The notes below the pieces were generated by a model. It searched no databases. It was not told the origin of the DNA and saw nothing but the letters and a program-made list of their open reading frames with translations. Positions 8,157-16,963 of a stretch of DNA of 64,000 nt are shown one piece after another (positions within the stretch are counted from its first letter, which is position 1; each line of letters starts with the position of its first letter). This DNA comes from Desulfofarcimen acetoxidans DSM 771 (GTDB lineage: Bacteria; Bacillota; Desulfotomaculia; Desulfotomaculales; Desulfofarciminaceae). The DNA lies in assembly GCF_000024205.1 (NCBI RefSeq), contig NC_013216.1, forward strand, positions 2,418,001 to 2,482,000. Direction: 5' to 3'. The position numbers and the translations under genes are program-made.

Positions 8157-8666
8157 ATGGATCGGAAAGAAAATATCCTGCAGATTTTACAATCTTCCAG
8201 TAAGCCGGTTACTGGCAATGAAATGGCAAAAATATTAGGAGTTAGCCGCCAGGTAGTTGTTCAGGATGTCGCCATTCTGCGAGCTCAGGGTATACATATA
8301 ATGGCAACGCCACAAGGTTATCTTTTAATAAATCATGGTGCGGAGAATTCCAAACGAGCTGTACTGGCAGTAAAACATATGCCCGAGGAAACTGAAGAGG
8401 AACTCAATATACTGGTGGATCACAACATTAGAATTATTGATGTTATTATTGATCATCAGATTTATGGTGAATTGCGTGGATTTTTAATGCTGAATACACG
8501 CGCAGATGTTAAAAAATTCATAGAGAATATTAAAGCAGAAAAGGCCACTCTTCTTTCATCACTTACAGGCGGTGTACACCTGCATACCGTTGAATATGAA
8601 GATGATTTGAATTTACAAAAGGCCAAAGAGAAATTATCGCAATACAATTTTTTGGCCAAAAGTTAA
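8157..8666 (+). CDS. niaR: NiaR transcriptional repressor of NAD biosynthesis
   Basis: 169 residues with an N-terminal HTH_11 domain (MAKILGVSRQVVVQDVAILR, about 24-43) and a C-terminal 3H domain. The conserved His residues that bind metal/nicotinate lie in VKHMPEET, VDHNIRI, IDHQIYG and GVHLHTVEY. NiaR (YrxA) represses nad genes when nicotinate is present. It starts 11 bases after nadA with GAGGTGAGG as ribosome site. A matching palindrome is present upstream of nadB, so this is probably the regulator of its own operon. Confidence 0.93.
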   Translation: MDRKENILQILQSSSKPVTGNEMAKILGVSRQVVVQDVAILRAQGIHIMATPQGYLLINHGAENSKRAVLAVKHMPEETEEELNILVDHNIRIIDVIIDHQIYGELRGFLMLNTRADVKKFIENIKAEKATLLSSLTGGVHLHTVEYEDDLNLQKAKEKLSQYNFLAKS

Positions 8667-8686
8667 TTAAAAGCTAACTTTTGGCC
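8654..8686. terminator. Convergent stem-loop after niaR
   Basis: A 12-bp perfect stem (8654-8665 with 8675-8686, GGCCAAAAGTTA and its complement) overlaps the niaR stop. No clear U-run follows on either strand, so it may stabilise the 3' end or terminate weakly between the convergent niaR and HAD genes. Confidence 0.5.
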
Positions 8687-8693
8687 GGAAAAA

Positions 8694-9323
8694 TCAAAAA
8701 TATTCTAATATTTGGTCCCAGGTATCAAATAAAAGATCCGGTACATATTCAATAAGTTCTTCTCTTTTAGCCATTCCCCAGGTTACTCCGGCAGTCATCA
8801 CGCCTGCACGCTGGCCGGAAAGCAAATCGTACCAGCTGTCACCTATATATATGGCCTCTTCGGGGCGAGACTTAAGGAGTTCCAGAGCTCTCCATACAGG
8901 ATCGGGCTCCGGCTTAGGGTTTACAGTATCATTAACTGTTACACTAATGGTAAAAAAGTCAGACAGACCGGTAAATATTAATTCCTCATCGACAAGAACT
9001 CTGCGTTTTGAAGTTACCAATCCCAGGGTGTAGCCTCTGTTTTGCAGTTCACCCAAGGCCTCCAGAGTTCCCGGGTATATTCTGGTTAACAGTGCATGTT
9101 CCTCACGTTGATAAAGCTGGTATAGAGCAAAACAATCATCTTTTTTTTCACCGGCAAACTGCTCGCATATTTGCTTTAATGGCAGCCCGATTGTTTTTAA
9201 TACCTCGCCGTTATTCCATGGAATTTGCATCTCAGCAAATACTCTTCGAAAAGTCTTCTCAATTAGCGGCAGCGAGTTTATTAATGTACCGTCTAAATCA
9301 AATAATATATTTTTTATTGCCAA
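8694..9323 (-). CDS. HAD-family phosphatase (PpaX/Gph-like)
   Basis: 209 residues. HAD motif I FDLDGTLINS lies at residues 7-16 with the nucleophile Asp8. Motif II is TSKRR after LGLVTS, Lys of motif III is in NPKPEP, and motif IV is IGDSWYD. The cap insert is of the subfamily I alpha type. Members hydrolyse pyrophosphate (PpaX) or phosphoglycolate (Gph); which applies here cannot be told. The start is TTG at 9323, behind an AGGCAGG-like site. It is downstream of trxA in the same direction, separated by a hairpin. Confidence 0.82.
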   Translation of the reverse strand: MAIKNILFDLDGTLINSLPLIEKTFRRVFAEMQIPWNNGEVLKTIGLPLKQICEQFAGEKKDDCFALYQLYQREEHALLTRIYPGTLEALGELQNRGYTLGLVTSKRRVLVDEELIFTGLSDFFTISVTVNDTVNPKPEPDPVWRALELLKSRPEEAIYIGDSWYDLLSGQRAGVMTAGVTWGMAKREELIEYVPDLLFDTWDQILEYF

Positions 9324-9369
9324 CTTGATTACCTGCCTTGAAAAATCTTTTATTTCAGAACAATATGTG

Positions 9370-9395
9370 AACCCCCTGTATTTTGACAGGGGGTT
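9370..9395 (-). terminator. Stem-loop after trxA
   Basis: A perfect 10-bp stem AACCCCCTGT / ACAGGGGGTT with a 6-base loop lies just after the trxA stop. The minus strand shows no long U-run after the stem, so read-through into the HAD gene is possible. Confidence 0.5.
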
Positions 9396-9408
9396 GTTAA
9401 TTTGCCAA

Positions 9409-9726
9409 TTAAATTATGGCATTAATTTTCTCGGCTATCTTATTCTTAGGTGTAAACCCAACTACTGTATCAACAGCCTTGCCGTCCTTAAAGAAAATAA
9501 GTGTAGGAATACTCATTACACCAAACTGTCCTGCTAAAGCTTGATTTTCATCTACATTTAATTTGGCTATCTTGGCCTTGCCCTCAAAGTCCTTGGCCAG
9601 TTCTTCAATAACCGGGGCCATGCTGCGACAGGGACCGCACCAGGGTGCCCAAAAATCTACCACTACCGGTTCAGAAGCTTTCAATACTTCTGATTCAAAA
9701 TTAGATTGATTAACCTCTAATGCCAT
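9409..9726 (-). CDS. trxA: Thioredoxin
   Basis: 105 residues with the canonical active site FWAPWCGPCRSM (about 26-37), the cis-proline segment MSIPTLIFFKDG and the final helix. It reduces protein disulfides in the cytoplasm. The ATG at 9726 has GAGGAG upstream; the frame reaches a further start at 9741 that lacks a ribosome site. It lies downstream of small redox/metal genes. A second thioredoxin with WCLPC is found at 26992. Confidence 0.95.
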   Translation of the reverse strand: MALEVNQSNFESEVLKASEPVVVDFWAPWCGPCRSMAPVIEELAKDFEGKAKIAKLNVDENQALAGQFGVMSIPTLIFFKDGKAVDTVVGFTPKNKIAEKINAII

Positions 9727-9795
9727 AATATCACTCCTCAAATATTTATTTTATTATATTATTTTAATGAGAACAAACTGTTCTCTTTATACAGC

Positions 9796-9981
9796 TCAGC
9801 CGCCCTTTGATGAATTTGCATTGATACTACAATTGCCGGTTTTCACTGCAAAGCCTGACATTAGTTGCTTTATTTCAGGAGATTTACATTCTGTACAGAC
9901 TACTCTGTCTTTTTCAGAAAGAGCTACCAGCACAGTAAATTTATGACCGCATTTTTCACAGATGAATTCATATATGGGCAT
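9796..9981 (-). CDS. FmdB-type zinc ribbon protein
   Basis: 61 residues beginning MPIYEFICEKCGHKF, the FmdB/CxxC_CxxC_SSSS signature, with a second CTEC pair near residue 36. AAGGAGG precedes the ATG at 9981; the longer frame upstream has no ribosome site. FmdB-like proteins were first noted as putative regulators in formamidase operons; their real role is not known. The Cys pairs should bind Zn. It follows the ferredoxin gene. Confidence 0.85.
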   Translation of the reverse strand: MPIYEFICEKCGHKFTVLVALSEKDRVVCTECKSPEIKQLMSGFAVKTGNCSINANSSKGG

Positions 9982-10003
9982 AATCAAACCTCCTTCAGAA
10001 ACC

Positions 10004-10177
10004 TTATATGATAGTAATAGCCCCGTTAATACAAGAAAATACACAGTTTTCACAATCAATACATTTATCAGGGATAACTTTAGCTACTTTGACTAATATA
10101 ACTATTGCCTCCTGAGGACAAACCAATGCACATTGGCCACAACCGACACATAATTCAGGCAAAATAAAAGCAGCCAT
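10004..10177 (-). CDS. 2[4Fe-4S] ferredoxin
   Basis: 57 residues with two cluster motifs, CVGCGQCALVCP and CIDCENCVFSC. The second lacks the proline that usually follows the last Cys. It carries electrons at low potential in anaerobic metabolism. The ATG at 10177 (MAAFIL) follows GGAGG; an earlier in-frame start has none. It sits between the three-HTH regulator and the zinc ribbon gene, all on the minus strand. Confidence 0.9.
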   Translation of the reverse strand: MAAFILPELCVGCGQCALVCPQEAIVILVKVAKVIPDKCIDCENCVFSCINGAITII

Positions 10178-10295
10178 AAATACCTCCAAACCAAACATCC
10201 CTCAACCTGTATATATTTTAATATAAACTGTATATGCTTTTCAATTATAAAAGCATAATTTTTCAATTTTATTTTTCAGTAATTTTGCTGGGACT

Positions 10296-11063
10296 TTAAT
10301 TTAAATCGGACCGCTTTAACAATTGTATGAAATTTAAAACAAACTGAAGCTCTTTCTCATTTAAATTCGCTATCAATCCTAATACGGATTGGACCTTGGG
10401 ATCTAAAAGCATTTCTCTTAGTTCCGGAGTCATCATATTAATAATTTGCTCAACCGCTCCCGGCTCCATAATGAAATAGCATGCGGAAATGCCAAGAACT
10501 CCTGATAATTTTTCCAGGGTTTTTAAAGAGGGCTGCACTTTGGATTGCTCGATTTGACCGATTAAACCGGCAGTTACCCCTGCTAATTCAGCCAGTTTGG
10601 CCTGGGTATAGCCTTGTTTTTCTCGTAGAGCTTTTAATTTATTCCCCAGAGATCCTTCATAACTCATTAACACCGAAGCAGATACATCCAGGGATTCAGA
10701 AATTTTCTTCAAAGTGTTTAATGACGGGTATATTGTTCCTCGCTCGATTTCACTAAGGTAGGATAACGATATTTCTGAGGTTGTCGATAGTTCCTGCAAG
10801 GACAGCGCTTTTTCATTGCGCAGCATTCTTATTTTATTCCCCAGTGTTAGCCCGGCATCGTTTAAGTCATTTTCTACAAGTTGAGATTTGGCAACATTTA
10901 AAACAGCGGCCAGTTTTTCAATGGTTTTCAAAGAAGGTTTTTTAGAACCTCTTTCAATTTCACTCAAATATGAAAAAGATAAGTTGGCTCTGCGAGCCAA
11001 CTCTTGTAAGGTATATCCTCGCTCTTCACGCAATGCCCGGATTTGTTCTCCCCTGACAATCAT
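10296..11063 (-). CDS. Regulator with three tandem XRE-type HTH domains
   Basis: 255 residues. Three HTH_3 repeats start near residues 7, 74 and 142, each with the pattern IRxLRxxxGxTxxELA - LSxSYLSEIERG - PSLxTLxKL. The first two share almost the same recognition helix (LSYLSEIERG); the third has diverged (VTAGLIGQIEQSKVQPSL). A C-terminal helical tail of about 55 residues has the SinR/anti-repressor look. Such a chain could contact three half-sites or bridge DNA. Regulon unknown. GGGAGTG precedes the ATG. Confidence 0.88.
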   Translation of the reverse strand: MIVRGEQIRALREERGYTLQELARRANLSFSYLSEIERGSKKPSLKTIEKLAAVLNVAKSQLVENDLNDAGLTLGNKIRMLRNEKALSLQELSTTSEISLSYLSEIERGTIYPSLNTLKKISESLDVSASVLMSYEGSLGNKLKALREKQGYTQAKLAELAGVTAGLIGQIEQSKVQPSLKTLEKLSGVLGISACYFIMEPGAVEQIINMMTPELREMLLDPKVQSVLGLIANLNEKELQFVLNFIQLLKRSDLN

Positions 11064-11090
11064 AAAGACACTCCCATGCTTAAAGTTACT

Positions 11091-11122
11091 ATTATACTAC
11101 TATATTATTTTCATATAGTCAA
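11091..11122 (-). promoter_or_regulatory. Probable promoter of the three-HTH regulator
   Basis: On the minus strand TTGACT (11117-11122) and TATAAT (11091-11096) are spaced 20 bp; a TAGTAT 17 bp away is the alternative -10. The gene start lies 27 bases downstream. Confidence 0.5.
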
Positions 11123-11133
11123 TTATAGCGAAA

Positions 11134-12813
11134 TTATAATATCTTCTCCATTATTTCTTTAAAAATAGGAGCGGCTGACTCCCCGCCACTTATACTGTCT
11201 TCTACCAGAACAGTAATTGTATATCTGGGCTTGATCAGCGGAGCGTATCCAGAAAACCAGGCGTTGACCTTTCCCTGTTGGCCTGTCTCTGCAGAACCGG
11301 TTTTGCCGGCACTACCGTGAACAGGTATATTTGCTTCTTTACCGACACCGCCGGTTACCACTGATTCTAATAATACTTGAAGTTCACCGGCTACTGCATC
11401 TGATATTACCTGCTTCCTCTCTTCAGAAGCTATAGTCATAACTGTTTGATTATTTTGCCTGAGCGCCTTAACAATTTGTGGTTGTTTGTAAATTCCATCA
11501 GCAGCAATGGTATTAATCATAGCTGTTATCTGCACAGGGGTGGCCAGTATGGGTCCCTGACCTATACTGCTGTTAACAAGATTGTTTTTTTCTTTTATCA
11601 AATCAAGGTTTTGTCTTTTATCAGCAATAACCTTGTAACCGGTAATTTGCTGGTTATCCAAACCAAACAGTCGTGCATAGCGAATTATTTTCTCTGCACC
11701 TAATTCTAGCCCTATTTCCGCGAAAGATGGATTGCAGGACAAGGCAAAAGCCTGAGCAAAACTGATTTTGCCATGACCTGCTGTATTCCAACAGCTAATC
11801 AACGGATCCTTTTTTCCGGCACAAAAAAAGCTTGTTTTGTCATTTATTAGATTTTCCTCCAGAGCAGCGGCAGCTATTATTACTTTAAATACCGAACCAG
11901 GTTGAAATAGAGTCGTGGCGCGGTTTATAAATGCTTCTCCGTTACCTGATAGGTAATCTTCCACATGTGCCGGGTTAAAGTTCGGCCTAGAGGACATAGC
12001 CAGTATTTCCCCGCTGGCAACGTCCATAACGACTACAGCGCCTTGTTTCACCCGTTTATCCATAACCTGCTCGACGGTTTTTTGTATGTTTTGATCAATT
12101 GTAAGAACTAAATCTGCTCGCTTATTATATTCAGAGCTATCACAAAAAATCGGTTGTGTCCCGTTGAGCAAATTGCCGCTGGCATCTCGGAGTAATCTGA
12201 CAGATCTTTTAGCATAATTGTCCTTTAAAACACTGTCATACATCATTTCCAATCCTATTTTGCCGACTGTATCAGATATTCTGTAACTGTTACGGCTAGT
12301 GTTTAAAAAATCCAAGTATTCTCTTGAGGGTATCTTTCCCAAGTGCCCGATTAAGTGATTAGCCAGAGGATATTCACCGTACCGAAAACTCACCGGTTGT
12401 ATTAAAATACCTTGATGATGGCACTCCTTAAATTTTTGGATTTGTTCCGCATTTAGCCGGTAAGGTAATATACATGGTTTACCGGTAAAGTAATGAGATA
12501 GTTCTTGCCGGCTAGTTCCTATCATATCTGACAGGTACGTGATAACAGGCAACTTATCATTTATTAAATCAGGAAATATAATAATACGGTAAGTTTGTTT
12601 TTGACCTGTTAAGGAAACTAAATTGCGATCTAATATTTGTCCGCGAGTGATATCTTCCAGTGCCACCTTTTCCGTGTCCTGTTCTAATGCTTGAAGGTAA
12701 AGTCCTTTTCCCTTGACCATTTGGATATGATAAAGCCGCAAAGACAGTAAAATTAAAAAAACTGTAATACACAGTAAAAGGCATAATAATCTTTTATATC
12801 TTATCTGATACAA
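11134..12813 (-). CDS. Penicillin-binding protein (class B transpeptidase)
   Basis: 559 residues. One N-terminal membrane anchor (about 9-27, LLCLLLCITVFLILLSLRLY) is followed by a PBP dimerisation-type region. The transpeptidase domain has SxxK in PGSVFKVI, SCN in SCNPSFAEIG and KTG in GKTGSAETG. It cross-links peptidoglycan outside the membrane. The TTG start follows GGAAAGGG. The QQGKVNAWFSGYAP tail places it with the elongation/sporulation PBP2-like group. A second, shorter PBP is at 56306. Confidence 0.88.
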   Translation of the reverse strand: MYQIRYKRLLCLLLCITVFLILLSLRLYHIQMVKGKGLYLQALEQDTEKVALEDITRGQILDRNLVSLTGQKQTYRIIIFPDLINDKLPVITYLSDMIGTSRQELSHYFTGKPCILPYRLNAEQIQKFKECHHQGILIQPVSFRYGEYPLANHLIGHLGKIPSREYLDFLNTSRNSYRISDTVGKIGLEMMYDSVLKDNYAKRSVRLLRDASGNLLNGTQPIFCDSSEYNKRADLVLTIDQNIQKTVEQVMDKRVKQGAVVVMDVASGEILAMSSRPNFNPAHVEDYLSGNGEAFINRATTLFQPGSVFKVIIAAAALEENLINDKTSFFCAGKKDPLISCWNTAGHGKISFAQAFALSCNPSFAEIGLELGAEKIIRYARLFGLDNQQITGYKVIADKRQNLDLIKEKNNLVNSSIGQGPILATPVQITAMINTIAADGIYKQPQIVKALRQNNQTVMTIASEERKQVISDAVAGELQVLLESVVTGGVGKEANIPVHGSAGKTGSAETGQQGKVNAWFSGYAPLIKPRYTITVLVEDSISGGESAAPIFKEIMEKIL

Positions 12814-12888
12814 TGATGAGCAACCCTTTCCATGTCAGCTATGTATATTTTTGCCTAATTAAGAAAGAGTTATTCAATTAATGAACCG

Positions 12889-14103
12889 TTATACTGGTTT
12901 TCTCAACATCGTATAGGGAGGTAATTCAGCAACCGGCAGATATAAAATCTGTTGCGGGTGAGGCGCAGCGTAAACTTCGTTGCCCTCCTCATCATACATA
13001 GTAGGAACAACAAGAGTAACGGAATCTCCATGAGGAAAAAATATCTCAACTTCGTCGCCGGCAAAAAAACGGTTTCGCTGCTCTACAACTGTCATTTTTT
13101 TCTGCCTATCATAGCCCCGGACTATCCCAACAAAAGAATAGTCCCTCCTATATAACTTTTCCGTAGTATAATGAGCAGGTTGAGCGGGATGACCAAAAAG
13201 AAAACCTGTCGTAAAATCCCGGTTGCTCACCTTGCTGATATAATCCAACCATCTCGGATTTAATTTGTATTTTTCCGGTGCGGAAATAAAAGTATCAATA
13301 GCTTCACGATAAGCCTTAACCACACCGGCTACATAATGAACACTTTTCATGCGACCCTCTATTTTAAAACTAATTACACCGGCATTAATCAACTCCGGAA
13401 TATATTCAATCAAACATAGATCCTGTGAGCTTAAGATATAGGTTCCTCTGTCTTCTTCAATGATCGGAAGATACAGTCCCGGTCTCTTTTCCTCTACCAG
13501 AGTATAACGCCAGCGGCAAGCCTGCGCACAGTCACCTTTATTGGCATCCCTGCCTGTAAAATAGTTGCTCAGCAGGCAGCGTCCCGAGTAGGATATACAC
13601 ATTGCCCCGTGTACAAAACACTCGAGATCTACCTTTGCTTTAAGGTGAAATTCTTTTATTTCTTCCAGTGTCAGTTCTCGTGCCAGGACTATTCTTTCTA
13701 CACCGGCCTGGGCCCAAAACCTTGCACTTTGCCAGTTGGTAGTATTGGCTTGAGTGCTTAAATGTACCGATAGGCCCGGAACCGTGTCACGTGTTACCGC
13801 CAATACTCCCGGATCTGAGATAATTACCGCGTCAACTTGACATTTTTGCAGTGTTTTCAAATAATCCGGCAATTCCTCAAGATCTTTATTGTGAGCAAAA
13901 ATATTTACAGTTACATAGATTTTGACACCACGTGCGTGAGCATAATTAGCGCAATCTCTAATTTCTTCCGTTGTAAGATTTCCTGCTCCGGCTCTCAGGC
14001 CAAATTTTTTGCCACCAATATAGACAGCATCAGCACCGTAAGCTATTGCGACTTTTAGCTTTTCCGGATCACCCGCCGGTGCCAATAACTCCGGTTTAAC
14101 CAT
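12889..14103 (-). CDS. Peptidase U32-family protein, TrhP-like tRNA hydroxylation factor
   Basis: 404 residues with the U32 signature ECFVHGAMCISYSGRCLLSN and neighbouring Cys of a probable Fe-S cluster (GDCAQACRWRY). The C-terminal beta domain continues to the end. The N-terminus ELLAPAGDPEKLK is typical. In Bacillus and E. coli such proteins (YrrO / YegQ) are TrhP, needed with prephenate to form 5-hydroxyuridine at tRNA position 34, rather than peptidases. The mltG - U32 order matches the yrrL-yrrO region, which supports this. Confidence 0.85.
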   Translation of the reverse strand: MVKPELLAPAGDPEKLKVAIAYGADAVYIGGKKFGLRAGAGNLTTEEIRDCANYAHARGVKIYVTVNIFAHNKDLEELPDYLKTLQKCQVDAVIISDPGVLAVTRDTVPGLSVHLSTQANTTNWQSARFWAQAGVERIVLARELTLEEIKEFHLKAKVDLECFVHGAMCISYSGRCLLSNYFTGRDANKGDCAQACRWRYTLVEEKRPGLYLPIIEEDRGTYILSSQDLCLIEYIPELINAGVISFKIEGRMKSVHYVAGVVKAYREAIDTFISAPEKYKLNPRWLDYISKVSNRDFTTGFLFGHPAQPAHYTTEKLYRRDYSFVGIVRGYDRQKKMTVVEQRNRFFAGDEVEIFFPHGDSVTLVVPTMYDEEGNEVYAAPHPQQILYLPVAELPPYTMLRKPV

Positions 14104-14117
14104 GAGAATGCCTCCGT

Positions 14118-15152
14118 TTATTTTATATATATAGCTTTGTTTTTATTGTGCTCTTCCAGAGACACTGCAAAAACATGAGTCCCATCAGGCTTGGCCAAAT
14201 AATACAGGTAATTAGATTTATCAGGATTAACAACTGCCAGCAACGAGGCCTTTCCCGGCGATGCTATGGGACCAGGTGGTAAACCGTTAATACGGTATGT
14301 ATTATACGGTGAATTTATTTCCAAATCTTTATTATATAGTTTTATCCTGTTTGTACCCAGTGCATACTGTACTGTGGCATCTATTTGCAAAGGCATTCCC
14401 ATGCGCAGGCGGTTAAAAATTACACCCGCTATAACTGTTCTCTCTTTATCATATTTTGCTTCTCTCTCAATAAGGGAAGCTATTGTTACAGCCTGGTTCA
14501 GTGTCAAACCGAGTTGACGAGCCTTTTGCTCATATTGCAATTGGCCCATAACCTCATTAAACCGGCTCAGCATGATATTGATTATCTCCTTACCGTCACG
14601 GTTTTTATCAAAAAAATAAGTATCAGGAAACAAGTAACCTTCCAATCTGTTATCTCCGGTTTTAACACCTTTTAAAAAGGAATAGTCAAAATCACCTTCT
14701 TGAATTCCTTTATAAAAATTCTCTCTGTCAACCAGCTTTTTAGAAACCAATAAGTCTGTTATTTGTTTAAGATTAAAGCCCTCAGGAATAGTAACATTAT
14801 AGCCCATGGATGAACCCTTAATCATTTTATCAACAATTTGCGGTAAAGTTTGACCTGAATCAAGCCTATACTCTCCGGCTTTCAATTTACTGTCTGCTCC
14901 GGTATAGCGCACATAGAAACTAAAAACCCGCCGGCTTTTTATAAGGTCCTTTTCATAAAGTATTTTAGCAATTGTGTCCGCGTTCGCCTGATTCGGCACA
15001 TCAATAACGGCTTGCCCATTGACCAGTGTTTTGGGCGGTTCAAATAAGTAATTTACCCAGAACATAGCTAAGCAAAGAATTAACACTATGCAGGCCAAAA
15101 CCGCAACTGCTATGTGAAAAAATTTAAAACGCAGCTTCATAAATGACTTCAT
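14118..15152 (-). CDS. mltG: Endolytic murein transglycosylase
   Basis: 344 residues. One membrane span (about 12-33), a LysM-like region (VIDVPNQANADTIAKILYEKD) and a YceG domain with the catalytic Glu in ASLIEREAKYDKER. This is followed by FNRLRMGMPLQIDATVQYALG and YNTYRINGLPPGPIASPG. It cleaves nascent glycan strands at the membrane and sets strand length. It is 14 bases upstream of the U32 gene on the same strand. Confidence 0.95.
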   Translation of the reverse strand: MKSFMKLRFKFFHIAVAVLACIVLILCLAMFWVNYLFEPPKTLVNGQAVIDVPNQANADTIAKILYEKDLIKSRRVFSFYVRYTGADSKLKAGEYRLDSGQTLPQIVDKMIKGSSMGYNVTIPEGFNLKQITDLLVSKKLVDRENFYKGIQEGDFDYSFLKGVKTGDNRLEGYLFPDTYFFDKNRDGKEIINIMLSRFNEVMGQLQYEQKARQLGLTLNQAVTIASLIEREAKYDKERTVIAGVIFNRLRMGMPLQIDATVQYALGTNRIKLYNKDLEINSPYNTYRINGLPPGPIASPGKASLLAVVNPDKSNYLYYLAKPDGTHVFAVSLEEHNKNKAIYIK

Positions 15153-15231
15153 CTATTCTAATCACACCTTAAGTTCAGTAAGTATATTATAACATTTTAC
15201 GACAAGATATTTAGATAAATTTTATAAGTTT

Positions 15232-15384
15232 GCTCGAAAGTCGCTTCAAGTGACTTTCTTGCAGCCACAGCACTAATGCTTATCGTAAATTATGCAGTAC
15301 TAACATTGTTTGTGCAATATAAATTTGTACTTCATTATACAGTGACTTATCCACAGAGCCATCATAAGCATAATTTCCTAAAGT
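15232..15384 (+). repeat. Dispersed intergenic repeat, copy A (longest)
   Basis: This is the reference copy, about 153 bp. Left end: hairpin GCTCGAAAGTCGC...GTGACTTTC. Then GCAGCCACAGCACTAATGCT, AAATTATGCAGTA, and TTTGTACTTCATTATACAG. It ends with TTATCCACAGA and CATAATTTCCTAAAGT. The right end lies directly against the U-run of the VanW-gene terminator (15385 onward). No coding capacity. The same blocks recur at 28210, 43270, 44485 and, inverted, at 42084. Confidence 0.85.
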
Positions 15385-15415
15385 AAAAAACACCGGTGAA
15401 TAACCGGTGTTTTTT
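15385..15415. terminator. Bidirectional terminator of the VanW-family gene
   Basis: A perfect stem ACACCGGT / ACCGGTGT with a 5-base loop is flanked by A6 and T6, so both strands carry a U-run. It terminates the minus-strand gene that ends at 15414. Confidence 0.85.
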
Positions 15416-16781
15416 ACTTATCTTTTTTGAGAGAGCCAACTGAAATAACTTTATTTACAGGCTTATATTTGCTTTGAGGCAGAGGCTTGGTTGCTTCCAT
15501 CAGACCATTATTATAAATAACTCTAATACCTTCTGCATAATAGCCCTTGCTGCCTTCTTGTTTTACTGATTCTTGCCCCTCCAGCAGGGCAGTGTCAATT
15601 TTATATACAGTTTGAGGTTCAATAGTATCAGTAATCCAGGTTCGCAGTTCGACATCTCTTTTAGACTTGTTGCTACCGAAAATTTTGACTGTTAAACTGC
15701 TGTTCCCGGTTATTGTTTTAATATAGACATGTTTATTTGTATTATTGCGAAACTTAAAATCTACTGAGTTATAAACCACTGTGGCATCACGTCCGATGGG
15801 AACATAACTAACCGGTAGCGAATGGTTGGTTCTTTCAACGATTTCCAGGCCGGCCAGCAATACGCTGTTGTACAGGGTAGTGGATACTTGGCATACACCA
15901 CCGCCGGTCCCCTGCACCAACTCGTTGTTTACTATAACTCCGGCATCTTTATAACCTGCTTCGGTGCTGCGAGGGCCCACGATTTCATTAAAAGAGATAG
16001 TTTTGCCCGGTGGTACCAAAAGACCGTCCAAAGCAGCAGCAGCAACAGTAATATTATAGGATCTGGATAAATTATCAGATTCAAATTCAGTTTTATAGGC
16101 ACTCAAAAGAGTGTTGATACCCATTGCCCTGATCTCGTCAGTAGTGTGTTCAGGTGCCACACTCACCATTTTAAGATCGATTATTTCTTCTGAGCGGTCT
16201 GCTTCTAGTGCTCCAATCAATTTTATACAGGCCTGAGCCGGATCCGCTTTTAAGCCTGCCGCAGAAGGAATAATCTCAATCTCATTGCGCTCATTTATAT
16301 GAATGGCAGCATTACGGGGATGAATTGTAATATCAGAAGTAATTCTGGCTAAACTGGCTTCTAAAAAATGTTTGTCAATATTGATTTTAACCGGTATCTC
16401 CAAGCCATATTTTTCTATATGATATTGTTCGCTCCAACGTCTGAATAATGACCCGCTGTGCCCGGCAGATAGCGCCTGGTTCATTATAGCTTGTTTATCA
16501 AGACGCACTCCTGAGTTATCAATAGAAAGACGGTAAGTTTGGTATTCATATTTAAGAAAAATTTTGGTTTCACGTATTTTTTCTTCCAGGCTCTGTAATT
16601 TATTCAACCCTTCCTGCAAACTCAGTTCCGATAAGTCAATACCCCTGATAGTTACACCCTGTACAACCTTTTGGGAAATAAAAGCCGGATAAAATAAATC
16701 CGGAAATAAAATATAAAATAAGATTAAAAACATTATAAGAACAAAGCCAAAAATTTTAACCGATATTTTAGACAATATCAT
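15414..16781 (-). CDS. VanW-family protein
   Basis: 455 residues. An N-terminal membrane span (about 9-30) is followed by a peptidoglycan-binding-like region (about 40-200). The VanW domain has GGGVCQVSTTLYNSVLLAGL at about 290-310 and VPIGRDATVVYN. A G5-like end follows (ITDTIEPQTVYKIDTALLEG). VanW proteins are secreted or anchored wall-associated proteins of unknown activity. It has its own terminator and stands beside mltG and the wall PBP. Confidence 0.88.
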   Translation of the reverse strand: MILSKISVKIFGFVLIMFLILFYILFPDLFYPAFISQKVVQGVTIRGIDLSELSLQEGLNKLQSLEEKIRETKIFLKYEYQTYRLSIDNSGVRLDKQAIMNQALSAGHSGSLFRRWSEQYHIEKYGLEIPVKINIDKHFLEASLARITSDITIHPRNAAIHINERNEIEIIPSAAGLKADPAQACIKLIGALEADRSEEIIDLKMVSVAPEHTTDEIRAMGINTLLSAYKTEFESDNLSRSYNITVAAAALDGLLVPPGKTISFNEIVGPRSTEAGYKDAGVIVNNELVQGTGGGVCQVSTTLYNSVLLAGLEIVERTNHSLPVSYVPIGRDATVVYNSVDFKFRNNTNKHVYIKTITGNSSLTVKIFGSNKSKRDVELRTWITDTIEPQTVYKIDTALLEGQESVKQEGSKGYYAEGIRVIYNNGLMEATKPLPQSKYKPVNKVISVGSLKKDK

Positions 16782-16910
16782 CCCACCTTTTAATAGATGG
16801 CATATTATTGTAATATATATTTAAAAAACCCGTTTTTTAGACCTTCATAAATATTTTAAAACTACTGCCGGAAACATTCTGTTAACAGGCACTTGTGCCC
16901 GTTTGGAATA

Positions 16911-16953
16911 TAAAAAAACCAAAACCGGGAATTTATTAACCCAGGTTTCGGTT
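16911..16953 (-). terminator. Terminator of the DUF1292 gene
   Basis: On the minus strand a stem of about 13 bp with one bulge (AACCGAAACCTGGG against CCCGGTTTTGGTT) is followed by T7. It lies just downstream of the DUF1292 stop at 16964. Confidence 0.8.
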
Positions 16954-16963
16954 CCTCAACTTT

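Noticed and set aside
8654-8686. Strong bidirectional terminator after niaR
   Set aside because: The stem is good but neither strand has a proper U-run, so it is listed only as a stem-loop of moderate confidence.
15340-15360. Replication origin suggested by DnaA-box-like sequence
   Set aside because: Single boxes inside repeat copies, no cluster of boxes, no dnaA/dnaN nearby.
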